From: Arthrobacter cheniae
GTDB lineage: Bacteria; Actinomycetota; Actinomycetes; Actinomycetales; Micrococcaceae
Reading direction: 5' to 3'
Assembly: GCF_003602275.1 (NCBI RefSeq)
Contig: NZ_QZVT01000003.1
Span: 62,001 to 126,000 of the forward strand
DNA: 64,000 nt
The translations under genes were made by a program, and so were the position numbers. The notes beneath the pieces are model-generated. The model was not told the DNA's origin. It worked only from the letters and a program-made list of their open reading frames with translations, and did not search any database. The first letter of the stretch is position 1; each line of letters opens with the position of its first letter. Positions 46,814 to 56,246 of this stretch are shown one piece after another.

Positions 46814-48451
46814 TTAGTGGTCGGTGGCCTTCTCGGCTCCGACACCGGTCAGCGAGCGGACCTCCATCTCCGCCTGCTTCATCGGGTCCTCCTTCGTGCG
46901 GGAGAGGATCGTGCCCAGCCAACCCAGGAAGAACGCCAGCGGGATCGAGACGATGCCCGGGTTGCTGAGCGGGAACACCGAGAAGTCGGCGCCCTGGATC
47001 ATCGACTTCTCGCCGCCGGAGACGACCGGCGAGAGAGCGATCAGGAGGATGGCCGAGCCCAGTCCGCCATACATGCTCCAGACGGCGCCCTGGGTGTTGA
47101 ACTTCTTCCAGAACAGCGAGTAGAGGATGGTCGGCAGGTTGGCGCTGGCAGCCACCGCGAAGGCGAGCGCCACGAGGAATGCCACGTTCTGCCCCTGCGC
47201 ACCGATGCCGCCGATGATCGACAGGAGGCCGATGACGACGACGGTCCTCCGCGCCACCTTGACCTCGCCGTCGGGGTCCACCTTGCCGCGCCGGATGACG
47301 CTGGCATAGATGTCATGGGCGAACGATGCGGCGGCCGTGATGGTCAGGCCCGCGACGACAGCGAGGATCGTGGCGAAGGCGACGGCGGAGATGAGCCCGA
47401 GGAGGATCGACCCGCCGAGCTCATAGGCCAGGAGCGGAGCTGCCGAGTTCACGCCACCGGGAGCGGCGGCGATGCGCTCGGCACCGATGAGTGCACTGGC
47501 GCCGTAGCCGAGGACGAGCGTGAAGAGATAGAACGCGCCGATGAGCCAGATGGCCCAGACCACGGAGCGGCGGGCCTCCTTCGCCGTCGGGACGGTGTAG
47601 AAGCGCATGAGCACGTGGGGCAGGGCTGCCGTGCCGAGGACCAGGGCGAGCGCCAGCGACAGGAAGTCGATCCGCGTGATGGCACTGAGGCCGTACTGCA
47701 GGCCGGGGCTGGTGATCGCCGCGTTGCCGGAGGTCTCGATCGCCGCACCGAGCAGGGTGGAGAGATTGAAATTATGGATCGCGAGGACCCAGACGGTCAT
47801 GATGAACGCGCCGGCGATCAGCAGGCAGGCCTTGATGATCTGCACCCAGGTGGTGCCCTTCATGCCACCGATCAGCACGTACATGATCATGAGGACACCG
47901 ACCACGGTGATGACGACGGACTGGCCGAGGCGGTCGTCGATGCCCAGCAGCAGTGAGACGAGTCCACCCGCGCCCGCCATCTGCGCGAGGAGGTAGAAGA
48001 AGCAGACAGCGAGTGTGGTGATCGCCGCGGCGATGCGGACCGGGCGCTGCTTCAACCGGAAGGACAGGACGTCGGCCATCGTGAACTTGCCCGTGTTGCG
48101 GAGGAGTTCCGCCACCAGGAGCAGTGCCACGAGCCAGGCCACGAGGAACCCGATCGAGTAGAGGAAGCCGTCATAGCCGTTGATGGCGATGGCGCCGACG
48201 ATGCCGAGGAAGGACGCCGCCGAGAGATAGTCGCCTGCGATGGCCGTGCCGTTCTGGCCACCGGTGAACGAGCGGCCGGCAGCGTAGTAGTCGGCTGCCG
48301 TCTTGTTGTTGCGGCTCGCCCTCAGCACGATTACGAGGGTGATGGCGACGAACAGGCCGAAGATGGAGATGTTGAGCAGAGGCGAACCGACGGTCGTGGT
48401 CTCGGCCGTCTGTAGGGGGACGCGGACTGCCGCGCTGGAGATGATGCTCAT
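46814..48451 (-). CDS. actP: Cation:acetate-type symporter ActP (sodium:solute symporter family)
   Basis: 545 residues with about 13 membrane spans. ADYYAAGRSFTGGQNGTAIAG near the start, DYLSAASFLG and AHDIYASVIRRGKVD are typical of ActP/MctC symporters. It imports acetate, pyruvate or similar acids with a cation. It is coupled to the DUF485 gene (ATGA overlap), a usual pairing. The neighbouring sensor-regulator pair may control it. Confidence 0.9.
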   Translation of the reverse strand: MSIISSAAVRVPLQTAETTTVGSPLLNISIFGLFVAITLVIVLRASRNNKTAADYYAAGRSFTGGQNGTAIAGDYLSAASFLGIVGAIAINGYDGFLYSIGFLVAWLVALLLVAELLRNTGKFTMADVLSFRLKQRPVRIAAAITTLAVCFFYLLAQMAGAGGLVSLLLGIDDRLGQSVVITVVGVLMIMYVLIGGMKGTTWVQIIKACLLIAGAFIMTVWVLAIHNFNLSTLLGAAIETSGNAAITSPGLQYGLSAITRIDFLSLALALVLGTAALPHVLMRFYTVPTAKEARRSVVWAIWLIGAFYLFTLVLGYGASALIGAERIAAAPGGVNSAAPLLAYELGGSILLGLISAVAFATILAVVAGLTITAAASFAHDIYASVIRRGKVDPDGEVKVARRTVVVIGLLSIIGGIGAQGQNVAFLVALAFAVAASANLPTILYSLFWKKFNTQGAVWSMYGGLGSAILLIALSPVVSGGEKSMIQGADFSVFPLSNPGIVSIPLAFFLGWLGTILSRTKEDPMKQAEMEVRSLTGVGAEKATDH

Positions 48452-48831
48452 TTCTTTCCACCTGCCGGATCGATGAAGGCCTCAGGGGCCGCTTCTTCGA
48501 GCTCGTGTCGAAGGTTCGCCGCGATGGGGTCGAGGCGCCGATTGGCGTAGCTCACGTACCACATGGTGATGGCGAAGGTGCTGACGAACTGCAACAGCCC
48601 CAGGATGATCCCGACGTTGATGTTGCCGGACACCGGGGTGGCCATGAAGTCGTGGGCAAAGGCGGCCAGCAGCACGTAGGCGAAGTACCAGAGCAGGAAG
48701 AACACTGCCATGGGGAAGACGAAGCTGCGATGGCGCTTGCGCAGTTCCTTGAACTGCTCGGTCTGCTGGACTTCGGTGAAGTCGACGGCAGCCCCGGAGC
48801 CGGCTTCCGGCTCTACTGGGTGCGAACCCAT
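48448..48831 (-). CDS. DUF485 membrane protein, symporter partner
   Basis: 127 residues. It has RKRHRSFVFPMAVFFLLWYF and two hydrophobic spans, the DUF485 (YjcH) pattern, with a polar N-terminus. DUF485 proteins are co-transcribed with ActP-type symporters. The ATG has GGAG 5 bases upstream. A CRP-type site is 73 bp upstream. Confidence 0.88.
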   Translation of the reverse strand: MGSHPVEPEAGSGAAVDFTEVQQTEQFKELRKRHRSFVFPMAVFFLLWYFAYVLLAAFAHDFMATPVSGNINVGIILGLLQFVSTFAITMWYVSYANRRLDPIAANLRHELEEAAPEAFIDPAGGKK

Positions 48832-48903
48832 GGTTTCTCCTTCTTCTCGGGCGTCACCTCGACCGCGAAGGCGGCACCGTTGCCACTCAGGGAGGCACGC
48901 CGG

Positions 48904-48919
48904 TGTGACACCCATCACT
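48904..48919. promoter_or_regulatory. CRP/GlxR-type site upstream of DUF485-actP
   Basis: TGTGACACCCATCACT matches TGTGA-N6-TCACA at 9 of 10 positions. It is 73 bp from the DUF485 start and 157 bp from the divergent sensor kinase. Confidence 0.6.
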
Positions 48920-49063
48920 GTGCGGCATGGGGTCGCCACCCGCCAGCAGGCCGCGCGTGCGTGTCGGTAAGCGAGCAGCAAGGTGCGGTGAACGGTCGGC
49001 GGGCGCGATGAACGGCGTTGACCGGCGCAGGGCCGGGGGCCGGGGGTGGGACCGATCGGACGC

Positions 49064-49069
49064 TACTGT
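49064..49069 (+). promoter_or_regulatory. -10-like hexamer TACTGT for leaderless sensor kinase
   Basis: TACTGT ends 6 bp before ATG 49076. The GGAG between is too close to the start to work as a Shine-Dalgarno. Confidence 0.45.
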
Positions 49070-49075
49070 GGAGCA

Positions 49076-50263
49076 ATGTTCAGCGCCGCCGTCGACACCG
49101 CCCTGGTGTGCGCGGTCGCCATCATCACGCTCTGCGTCGTCGCCCTGCTCGGCTTCCGCCTCTCACGCTCCTACCGGGATCTCGGGTCTGATGCCGACCG
49201 CGCCACCTACGCCACCCTGCACACGGCGGCCCTCGCCTCCGAGTACCTGCGCGAGGGGCTGACCCCGTCGGGCGCCTCGAAGGCGAGCCGCTACCTGCGC
49301 GGGCTCCTTCGGTGCGACGTCCTCATGATGAGCGACGACGCCGGCGTGCTCGCGTGGGACGGCGGACGCGGGACGCCGCCGGACGTGATGCCACTCGTGC
49401 GGCAGGTCCTCGAGAGCGGCCGCACCCAGATCTTCCGGCGGCAGCGGCTCGAGGCCGCGGGGCTGACGGGACTCGGCGAACTCGTCCTCTCGCCGGTACG
49501 CGTCGACAACCGGGTGGTGGGCACGGTCGGCGCCTTCGCCGGCGATGTGAACGCGGGCCTCGTGCGCGCGACGAACGAGCTCGCCGGCTGGGTGTCCACC
49601 CAGGTGGAGCTCGCGGAACTGGCCTCGTCCCGCCGCCTGCTCGCCGAGGCGGAGCTCCGTGCCCTGCGCGCACAGATCAGCCCGCACTTCATCTACAACT
49701 CGCTGAACGCGATCGCGTCCTTCATCAACACGGATCCGCAGCGGGCGCGTGAGCTCGTGGTCGAGTTCGCCGATTTCACCCGATACTCCTTCCGCCGGCA
49801 CGGGGACTTCACGACGGTTGCCGAGGAGCTGCGCAGCATCGACCGGTACCTGCTCCTCGAACGGGCGCGCTTCGGGGACCGGTTGAAGGTCACCCTGGAG
49901 ATCGGCCCGGAGGTCCTCAGCACGGTGATCCCGTTCCTCAGCCTCCAGCCGCTCGTCGAGAACGCCGTGCGCCATGGTCTCGACTCCAAGGACGGCGTCG
50001 GTAACATCACCATCACGGCGCACGATGTCGGCTCCTTCGCCGAGGTGACCATCGAGGACGACGGCGTGGGCATCGACCCGGACCATCTCCGGTCCGTCCT
50101 CGCGGGCCATACCGAGGACGTCCATGTAGGCCTGCGCAACGTCGACTCGCGACTGCGCCAGGTCTACGGTGACGACCACGGCCTCATCATCGACACGGCA
50201 CCCGGCGCAGGCACGCTCATCACCCTCCGCGTGCCGAAGTCGCAGCCCGATCACCAGGCGTGA
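49076..50263 (+). CDS. LytS-type sensor histidine kinase
   Basis: 395 residues. One N-terminal membrane span (about 6-28), then a GAF-like sensing domain (about 45-165). The His-kinase domain has QISPHFIYNSLNAI with the phosphorylated His204, and the ATP domain has LVENAVRHGL and DDGVGI. This LytS/YehU kind pairs with LytTR regulators and in several bacteria senses pyruvate or related acids. It lacks the usual multi-span 5TM sensor, so the signal may be sensed in the cytoplasm by the GAF-like part. Confidence 0.9.
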   Translation: MFSAAVDTALVCAVAIITLCVVALLGFRLSRSYRDLGSDADRATYATLHTAALASEYLREGLTPSGASKASRYLRGLLRCDVLMMSDDAGVLAWDGGRGTPPDVMPLVRQVLESGRTQIFRRQRLEAAGLTGLGELVLSPVRVDNRVVGTVGAFAGDVNAGLVRATNELAGWVSTQVELAELASSRRLLAEAELRALRAQISPHFIYNSLNAIASFINTDPQRARELVVEFADFTRYSFRRHGDFTTVAEELRSIDRYLLLERARFGDRLKVTLEIGPEVLSTVIPFLSLQPLVENAVRHGLDSKDGVGNITITAHDVGSFAEVTIEDDGVGIDPDHLRSVLAGHTEDVHVGLRNVDSRLRQVYGDDHGLIIDTAPGAGTLITLRVPKSQPDHQA

Positions 50264-50269
50264 GGCGCG

Positions 50270-50275
50270 TAACCT
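50270..50275 (+). promoter_or_regulatory. -10-like hexamer TAACCT ahead of the response regulator
   Basis: TAACCT ends 7 bp before ATG 50283, in the 19-bp gap after the kinase. The same hexamer precedes moaA. Confidence 0.35.
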
Positions 50276-50282
50276 AGAACGC

Positions 50283-51002
50283 ATGGTCAATGTCATCATC
50301 GCCGACGATGAGCTCCCCGCCGTGGAGGAACTGGCCTTCCTGCTCGGCAAGGACGCCCGGATCGGGACGATCCACCGCGCGTCGAGTGGAGCCGAGGCGC
50401 TCAGGGCCCTCGAGCAGCACAGCGTCGACGCCCTCTTCCTCGACATCCACATGCCCTCCCTCTCCGGGCTCGACATAGCCCGCGTGATCTCCCGCTTCAC
50501 CCGCCCGCCCGCGATCGTCTTCGTGACGGCGGACGAGGACCGGGCCCTCGAGGCCTTCGAGCTGCGCGCGGTCGACTACCTCCTGAAGCCCGTGCGGACC
50601 GAGCGCCTCGCGGAGTCCGTGCGGCGCGTCTGCGAGCTGATGGAGGGCTCGACCGCGGCGCCCGAGGTCATCACCGTGGACCAGGGCGGTGTGAGCCGCA
50701 TGATCAGGCGCGACGACGTCCGGTACGTGCAGGCACAGGGCGACTATGCGCGACTGCATACGTCGGAGGCGAGCTACCTCATCCGCATCCCGCTCAACGA
50801 CCTCGAGCGCCAGTGGGCGGAGGCCGGTTTCCTCCGCACGCACCGCTCGTACCTCGTGGCGATGGACCAGGTACGGAAGGTCCGCATCGGCGCGGGCCGG
50901 GCGAGCCTGTTCGTCGGGGACGCGGAGCTGCCCGTCAGCCGCCGGCACCTCCCCGATGTCCGGGAGAAGCTCGAGGCCACGCGCCTCCGCCCGAGTCACT
51001 GA
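50283..51002 (+). CDS. LytTR-type response regulator
   Basis: 239 residues. Receiver domain with acidic DD at 8-9, the phosphorylated Asp54 in LFLDIHMPSL, and the signalling lysine in DYLLKPV. LytTR DNA-binding domain from about 135 (VRYVQAQGDYARLHT; FLRTHRSYLVAMDQV). It follows the kinase by 19 bp and precedes a symporter operon; a local carboxylate-uptake regulator is likely. Confidence 0.93.
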   Translation: MVNVIIADDELPAVEELAFLLGKDARIGTIHRASSGAEALRALEQHSVDALFLDIHMPSLSGLDIARVISRFTRPPAIVFVTADEDRALEAFELRAVDYLLKPVRTERLAESVRRVCELMEGSTAAPEVITVDQGGVSRMIRRDDVRYVQAQGDYARLHTSEASYLIRIPLNDLERQWAEAGFLRTHRSYLVAMDQVRKVRIGAGRASLFVGDAELPVSRRHLPDVREKLEATRLRPSH

Positions 51003-51048
51003 CGGCCCCGGTGGATCCGCTCCCGACCACCGCGGGGACGACGGCCCG

Positions 51049-51435
51049 ATGACCGAGGACAGCTCCGAAGCGCCCCGCAGGGTCCGCGTCACCGCGCCGA
51101 GGACGGCGGCACGCGCCACCGGCGGGTCCTTCCCCGTGGCACGCGAGATGGCCGAGCAGTCCGAGGTGGGCCAGCTCTTCGTCGCCTCCCTCATCAGGTC
51201 GCAGCTGCGCCTGGCCCTCGTGGTGGCCGGCGGTTTCCTGGTCATCCTCATCGGGATCCCCGTGCTGCTCGCCGTCTTCCCGGACATCAACAGCGTGACC
51301 ATCCTGACCGTGCCCATCCCCTGGCTGCTCCTCGGCCTCGGCATCTACCCCCTGGTCATCGGATGCGCCGTCCTCTACATCCGCAGTGCCTCGCGCAACG
51401 AGCGTCGCTTCCAGGACCTGGTGGACGATGACTGA
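51049..51435 (+). CDS. Two-span membrane protein, likely small partner of the second symporter
   Basis: 128 residues. A basic, Arg/Thr-rich N-terminus is followed by two hydrophobic spans (LALVVAGGFLVILIGIPVLLA; IPWLLLGLGIYPLVIGCAVLY). It resembles the DUF485-like small partners of sodium:solute symporters. Its stop overlaps the symporter start by 8 bp, so the two proteins are made together. Confidence 0.75.
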   Translation: MTEDSSEAPRRVRVTAPRTAARATGGSFPVAREMAEQSEVGQLFVASLIRSQLRLALVVAGGFLVILIGIPVLLAVFPDINSVTILTVPIPWLLLGLGIYPLVIGCAVLYIRSASRNERRFQDLVDDD

Positions 51436-52927
51436 CGCCCTTGACAGCACGGGCCTGCAGCTGAATCCCGCGGTGGGCTACACCGCCCTGGTCCTCGTTG
51501 CGCTGAGCACCGTGCTGATCGGCATCTACGGACTCCGGATCTCGCGCACCACGGGCGATTTCTATGTCGCCTCCAGGACGGTCCGCCCCTGGTGGAACGC
51601 CTCCGCCATCGGCGGCGAGTACCTCTCCGCTGCCAGCTTCCTCGGCGTCGCGGGACTCATCCTCATCTCCGGCGTCGACGCCCTCTGGTTCCCCATCGGC
51701 TACACCGCCGGCTATCTCATGCTTCTCCTGTTCGTTGCCGCTCCCCTGCGCCGGTCCGGCGCCTACACCATCCCCGACTTCGCCCAGGCGAGGCTGGACT
51801 CCCTGCTGGTGCGCCGGGTGACCAGCATGCTCGTCGTCGTCGTGGGCTGGCTGTACATCGTGCCGCAACTGCACGGCGCCGCCCTGACGGTGCGCATCAC
51901 CACCGGTCTGCCGTCATGGGTGGGGCCGCTCGCCGTCGTCGTCGTCGTATCCCTCAGCGTCGTCACCGGCGGGATGCGCTCGATCACCTTCGTGCAGGCC
52001 TTCCAGTACTGGCTCAAGCTGACGGCCCTCGCGGTCCCCGTGGCGTTCATCCTGTTCCGCCTTGGCGCGGACGGGCGGGAGATCACCGCAGGAGGGAGTG
52101 CCTTCACGGCGGATCTCAACACGACGGCGGACGCGTCCCTCTACGGCACCATCTCGCTCGTCATCGCACTCCTCTTCGGGACACTCGGCCTGCCGCACGT
52201 GCTCGTGCGCTTCTACACGAATCCCGATGGCGCCTCTGCGCGCCAGACCACCCTGATCGTCCTCGGCCTGCTCTCCGTCTTCTACCTGTTCCCCACCGTC
52301 TACGGGGTCCTCGGCCGCATCCACACTCCCGAACTCGCGGCGGAGGGAGCTGCGGACGCCACGGTCCTGCTGCTGCCCGGGCGCATTTTCGACGGCGCCA
52401 CAGGGGACGTCCTGTCCGCGCTGGTGACGGCGGGGGCCTTCGCGGCGTTCCTCTCGACGACCAGCGGCCTCGTGGTGTCCCTGGCCGGCGTGGTGAGCCA
52501 GGAGTTCTTCCAGGGCAGCGTGACCGGCTTCCGGCGCGCGGCTCTCCTGTCCGCGCTCGTGCCGCTCATCATCGCCCTGCTGACGGACAGCCTCGCCCTG
52601 GCAGGCAGCGTCGGATCAGTGTTCGCCTTCACCGCCTCCACCATCTGCCCGCTGTTGCTGCTGGGGATCTGGTGGCGGGGACTGACGGACGCCGGCGCCG
52701 TAGCAGGGATGCTCGTCGGCGCAGTGCTGTGCGGTGGGGCGATCGCCGCCACGGCGCTGCTGGGGCCCTTGGCCGGTGACCCCTCGGTATGGCTGGCACA
52801 GCCCGCGCTCTGGACGGTCCCGGCAGCCTTCGCCACGATGGTCCTCGTGTCCCGGGCGACAGCGGGGCGGCGGCCCGCCTCGGCGTCGCGCGTCCTGGCC
52901 AGGCTCCACACGCCCGAGGCGCGCTAG
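51428..52927 (+). CDS. Sodium:solute symporter family transporter (second symporter)
   Basis: 499 residues with about 13 membrane spans. SRTTGDFYVASRTVRPWW, GEYLSAASFLGVAGL and LPHVLVRFYTNPDG are typical of this family. It is more distant from ActP and shorter at the C-terminus. The substrate is not known, but the context suggests another short-chain carboxylic acid. Transcribed with the sensor-regulator genes upstream. Confidence 0.88.
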   Translation: MTDALDSTGLQLNPAVGYTALVLVALSTVLIGIYGLRISRTTGDFYVASRTVRPWWNASAIGGEYLSAASFLGVAGLILISGVDALWFPIGYTAGYLMLLLFVAAPLRRSGAYTIPDFAQARLDSLLVRRVTSMLVVVVGWLYIVPQLHGAALTVRITTGLPSWVGPLAVVVVVSLSVVTGGMRSITFVQAFQYWLKLTALAVPVAFILFRLGADGREITAGGSAFTADLNTTADASLYGTISLVIALLFGTLGLPHVLVRFYTNPDGASARQTTLIVLGLLSVFYLFPTVYGVLGRIHTPELAAEGAADATVLLLPGRIFDGATGDVLSALVTAGAFAAFLSTTSGLVVSLAGVVSQEFFQGSVTGFRRAALLSALVPLIIALLTDSLALAGSVGSVFAFTASTICPLLLLGIWWRGLTDAGAVAGMLVGAVLCGGAIAATALLGPLAGDPSVWLAQPALWTVPAAFATMVLVSRATAGRRPASASRVLARLHTPEAR

Positions 52928-52937
52928 GTGTGCCGGT

Positions 52938-52964
52938 ACCCGCCGGATCACCTGCCCGGCGGGT
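52938..52964. terminator. Hairpin between symporter and DivIVA-like gene
   Basis: ACCCGCCGG (52938-52946), 9-nt loop, CCGGCGGGT (52956-52964). It lies between convergent genes, 11 and 13 bp from their stops. Confidence 0.75.
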
Positions 52965-52976
52965 GGAGCGGGTGCG

Positions 52977-53555
52977 TCAGTCGATTCCCGCCATGAGTTC
53001 GACGACGCGGTCGAGGAACACATCCACCTGGTTCTCCTCATATCCGTCGGCGCCCCGGGCCTCCCGGAACACTGCACGGCGCACGACGTCGACACTCATG
53101 GGCACGTCGTCCTCGAGGTACTGGAGGAGCTCGTCGCAGAGGCGGTCGACGTCCTCGATGGCGTAGCTGGAACTCTTCTCCTTCGCGGGGCGTCGGAAAC
53201 GCTCCCCCGCCGGCCGGTGGAGACGCCGGCGAAGGACGGCAGCGGTCCTGCCGATCTGCCGCAGCCACGCGTCCTCGCCCTTGGTGCTGATGAGGAGGTC
53301 CCGCTCCCGCTGCGCGAAGACATCCTCCAGCCGGTCCAGGGCGGCGTCGACGGCCTGCGGCTCATAGCCTCCCTTGGCGGGGTCGAACGCCATCGCGCGG
53401 ACCTCGTTGCTGGAGATGGCCTCGCTGTCCGGGTCCTCCGCGTTGTAGTAGCCGCGGGCCTTCGTCAGGAATCGGTCCACCTGGCGCGTGTTGTAGCCGA
53501 ACTCACGGCGTCCTACGCGGGCAAAGGGAGAACTGCCCGGGCGAGCCTCGTCCAT
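52977..53555 (-). CDS. DivIVA-domain-like protein
   Basis: 192 residues. Three short repeats of the DivIVA type can be seen: FGYNTRQVDRFLTKAR, GGYEPQAVDAALDRLEDVF and DGYEENQVDVFLDRVVELM. Each has a hydrophobic patch plus VDxFL. There is no long coiled coil, so this is not the classic polar-growth DivIVA/Wag31. It may be an adaptor at curved membranes. It is downstream of cdsA in the same direction. Confidence 0.8.
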   Translation of the reverse strand: MDEARPGSSPFARVGRREFGYNTRQVDRFLTKARGYYNAEDPDSEAISSNEVRAMAFDPAKGGYEPQAVDAALDRLEDVFAQRERDLLISTKGEDAWLRQIGRTAAVLRRRLHRPAGERFRRPAKEKSSSYAIEDVDRLCDELLQYLEDDVPMSVDVVRRAVFREARGADGYEENQVDVFLDRVVELMAGID

Positions 53556-53634
53556 CGTGTGAAGTCCTTCTACTGAAACCCTCGTGAGACCGTGCGGGAG
53601 CCGGTGGCTCCGGAATGTGTCCGCTGACCTGCGG

Positions 53635-54654
53635 TTACAGCAATCCCGGTACCAATGTAGCGGACAGCAGGTATGCCATCGGGGAGGCGAAGACGATCGA
53701 ATCGAGGCGGTCCATGACACCGCCGTGGCCCGGGAGGAGTGTGCCCATGTCCTTCACCCCGAGCTCGCGCTTGATCATCGATTCGGCGAGGTCCCCGGCC
53801 GTGGCCGCGGCGACGATGGCCACGGCGAGGACCAGACCGATCCAGAGCGGCTGATTGAGGAGGAAGACGGCGCAGAGCCCACCGACGATCAACGCGCCGC
53901 CGATCGAACCACCGAAGCCCTCCCAGGACTTCTTGGGGCTGATCTTCGGGGCCATGGCGTGCTTGCCGAAGAACGCACCGATCAGGTAGCCGAAGGTGTC
54001 GTTCGCGACGACGAGCAGCAGCAGCGTGGCAATGACGAGGAACCCGCCCTCCGCGCGCATGAGCAGCATCGCGAAACTCAGCATGAAGGGTACCCAGAGC
54101 ACCGCGAAGGTGCCGGCCATGAGGCTCTTCGCGGCGTGCGGCGCAGGGTCCAGCGAGCGCCAGAGGAAGAGCGCCAGTACGGCGAAGACGGCTCCGACGG
54201 CCATACCCTCGGCTCCGCCGAAGTAGGCGGAGAACGGGAGCACCAGGGTCCCGGCCAGCGCAGGCACGAGCGGAACGTGGATGCGACGGATCTCGAGTGC
54301 ACGGCTGATCTCCCAGACGCCGACCGCGGCGAACAGGGTGACGATGCCGACGAAGACGACCGGGAAGAACAGCAGACCCACAAGGACGGGGATCAGGAGG
54401 CCGGCGCCGACCCCGATCGCGGCCGGCAGGTTACGCCCGGCGCGCGAGGGAACGCCCGGCTCCCTGATAGGCCGTCGCCGACGGAGCAGCCCGCGACTCG
54501 ACGGCCCGGCGGTGACCGTCTTCCGGGAAGCGGGTGCGGGTACGTCCTGTTGCGCCGGTGCGGTATCGGCCGCGACACCGCTGCCGTTCTCTGTCCCGAC
54601 GGCGGGTCCGGGTTCTCGCCGGGGACCCGCACCGGGAGGATCGAGGTCTGCCAT
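53635..54654 (-). CDS. cdsA: Phosphatidate cytidylyltransferase
   Basis: 339 residues. A disordered Pro/Ala/Gly/Arg-rich N-terminus (about 75 residues) is followed by eight or so membrane spans. The signature KDMGTLLPGHGGVMDRLDS near the C-terminus gives the CDP-DAG synthase active site. It makes CDP-diacylglycerol, the precursor of phosphatidylglycerol and cardiolipin, and so serves the CDP-alcohol phosphotransferase at 63.1 kb. Overlaps frr by one base (TGATG). Confidence 0.93.
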   Translation of the reverse strand: MADLDPPGAGPRREPGPAVGTENGSGVAADTAPAQQDVPAPASRKTVTAGPSSRGLLRRRRPIREPGVPSRAGRNLPAAIGVGAGLLIPVLVGLLFFPVVFVGIVTLFAAVGVWEISRALEIRRIHVPLVPALAGTLVLPFSAYFGGAEGMAVGAVFAVLALFLWRSLDPAPHAAKSLMAGTFAVLWVPFMLSFAMLLMRAEGGFLVIATLLLLVVANDTFGYLIGAFFGKHAMAPKISPKKSWEGFGGSIGGALIVGGLCAVFLLNQPLWIGLVLAVAIVAAATAGDLAESMIKRELGVKDMGTLLPGHGGVMDRLDSIVFASPMAYLLSATLVPGLL

Positions 54655-55211
54655 CAGACCTCGAGCAGCTCGGTTTCCTTGCGCTTCAGGAGTTCGTCGA
54701 CGAGGTCCACGCGGGACTTCGTCAGGGCGTCGAGTTCCTTCTCGGCGCGCGAGCCCTCGTCCTCACCGGCGTCGCCGTCCTTGACGGCCTTGTCGATACC
54801 ATCCTTGGCCTTGCGCCGGACGTTGCGGATGGAGATCTTGGCATCCTCCGCCTTGGTCTTCACCAGCTTCACGTATTCCTTGCGACGCTCCTGCGTCAGC
54901 TCGGGCAGGACCACCCTGATCACGTTGCCGTCGTTGGAGGGGTTGGCGCCGAGATCGGAATCGCGGAGCGCCTTCTCGATGTCGTTCAGCACACTGCGGT
55001 CGAAAGGGGTGATGAGCAGCGTGCGGGCTTCGGGGTTCTGGAAGGACGCCAGCTGCTGCAGCGGGGTGGGTGCGCCGTAGTACATCACCACCACCTTCGA
55101 GAACATCGCGGCGTTGGCACGGCCGGTGCGGACCGTCGCGAAATCGTCCTTTGCAACCTCCACGGCCTTATCCATCTTGTCGGTGGCTTCCAGCAAGGTC
55201 TCTTCGATCAC
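54654..55211 (-). CDS. frr: Ribosome recycling factor
   Basis: 185 residues, the normal length, from GTG 55211 with GGAG 5 bases upstream. [20 protein letters not shown] and [19 protein letters not shown] are typical. It splits post-termination ribosomes with EF-G. In the pyrH-frr-cdsA run. Confidence 0.96.
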   Translation of the reverse strand: MIEETLLEATDKMDKAVEVAKDDFATVRTGRANAAMFSKVVVMYYGAPTPLQQLASFQNPEARTLLITPFDRSVLNDIEKALRDSDLGANPSNDGNVIRVVLPELTQERRKEYVKLVKTKAEDAKISIRNVRRKAKDGIDKAVKDGDAGEDEGSRAEKELDALTKSRVDLVDELLKRKETELLEV

Positions 55212-55330
55212 AATGTCTCCTTCGCTCTGCAGTCGGCTGCCCGGCAACCGTTCCAGTGGTCAATCCTAGTTCAAGGGCGTGCGGCGGCCCGGCGGACCCG
55301 GGGCATCGTTGCCCTGCCCGTCCGAACCAG

Positions 55331-56071
55331 CTAGGTGGTGACGACCGTGCCCAGCTTCTCGCCGCGGATAGCCCGCGTGACATTGCCCTCGCCCTCCATG
55401 CCGAACACCACCATGGTCAGGTTGTTGTCCTTGCACATGGTCATGGCTGTCTGGTCCATCACGCGGATATCACGGCGCAGCGCCTCGTCATAGGACAGCG
55501 TCTCGAGCTTCTCCGCCGTCGGGTCCTTGTTCGGGTCCGATGTGTATACGCCGTCGACGCCGCTCTTGGCCATGAGGACCTCGTCCGCGTGTACCTCGAG
55601 CGCGCGCTGGGCGGCGACGGTGTCGGTCGAGAAGTAGGGCAGGCCCGCTCCCGCGCCGAAGATGACCACGCGCCCCTTCTCGAGGTGGCGGATGGCTCGC
55701 CGCGGGATGTAGGCCTCGGCTACCTGCCCCATGGTGATCGCGCTCTGCACACGGGTTTCGACGCCGGCCTGCTCGAGGAAGTCCTGGAGCGCGAGGCAGT
55801 TCATGACGGTGCCGAGCATGCCCATGTAGTCGGCGCGGGACCGGTCCATGCCGCTCTGCGATAGTTCGGCCCCACGGAAGAAGTTGCCGCCGCCAACGAC
55901 GACCGCCACTTCGACCTCGCCGACCGTGGCAGCGATCTGCCGCGCCACGGAGCGGACGGTCTCGGGGTCGACACCCAGCTTGCCGCCGCCGAAGACCTCG
56001 CCTGAAAGCTTGAGGAGTACTCGGCGCCGGCCCTCGGTACCACCCGTCGGAGCGGTGGAAGTGGTGTCCAT
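55331..56071 (-). CDS. pyrH: UMP kinase
   Basis: 246 residues. Amino-acid-kinase fold: [26 protein letters not shown] and [13 protein letters not shown]-like region ([19 protein letters not shown]). It phosphorylates UMP. The ATG has GGGAGG 6 bases upstream. It follows tsf with a strong terminator in between. Confidence 0.96.
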   Translation of the reverse strand: MDTTSTAPTGGTEGRRRVLLKLSGEVFGGGKLGVDPETVRSVARQIAATVGEVEVAVVVGGGNFFRGAELSQSGMDRSRADYMGMLGTVMNCLALQDFLEQAGVETRVQSAITMGQVAEAYIPRRAIRHLEKGRVVIFGAGAGLPYFSTDTVAAQRALEVHADEVLMAKSGVDGVYTSDPNKDPTAEKLETLSYDEALRRDIRVMDQTAMTMCKDNNLTMVVFGMEGEGNVTRAIRGEKLGTVVTT

Positions 56072-56185
56072 AAAGTGCCTCCCGGCGTAGAGCTGCGGGC
56101 CGTTCCTGGTCGGACGGCCGATGATGCGGGGGTTGGGATGTTGCCGGACCCGTTACAGGATACGGGGCGCCTCCCAGACGCAGGA

Positions 56186-56216
56186 AAGGGCGGCCGCCCC
56201 GATGGCGGCCGCCCTT
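56186..56216 (-). terminator. 13-bp perfect hairpin after tsf
   Basis: AAGGGCGGCCGCC (56186-56198), 5-nt loop, complement at 56204-56216. It starts 30 bp after the tsf stop and 115 bp upstream of pyrH. It divides rpsB-tsf from pyrH-frr-cdsA. Confidence 0.8.
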
Positions 56217-56246
56217 CACCTTCGTGCTGTGGCCCTGGCCTCGGGC

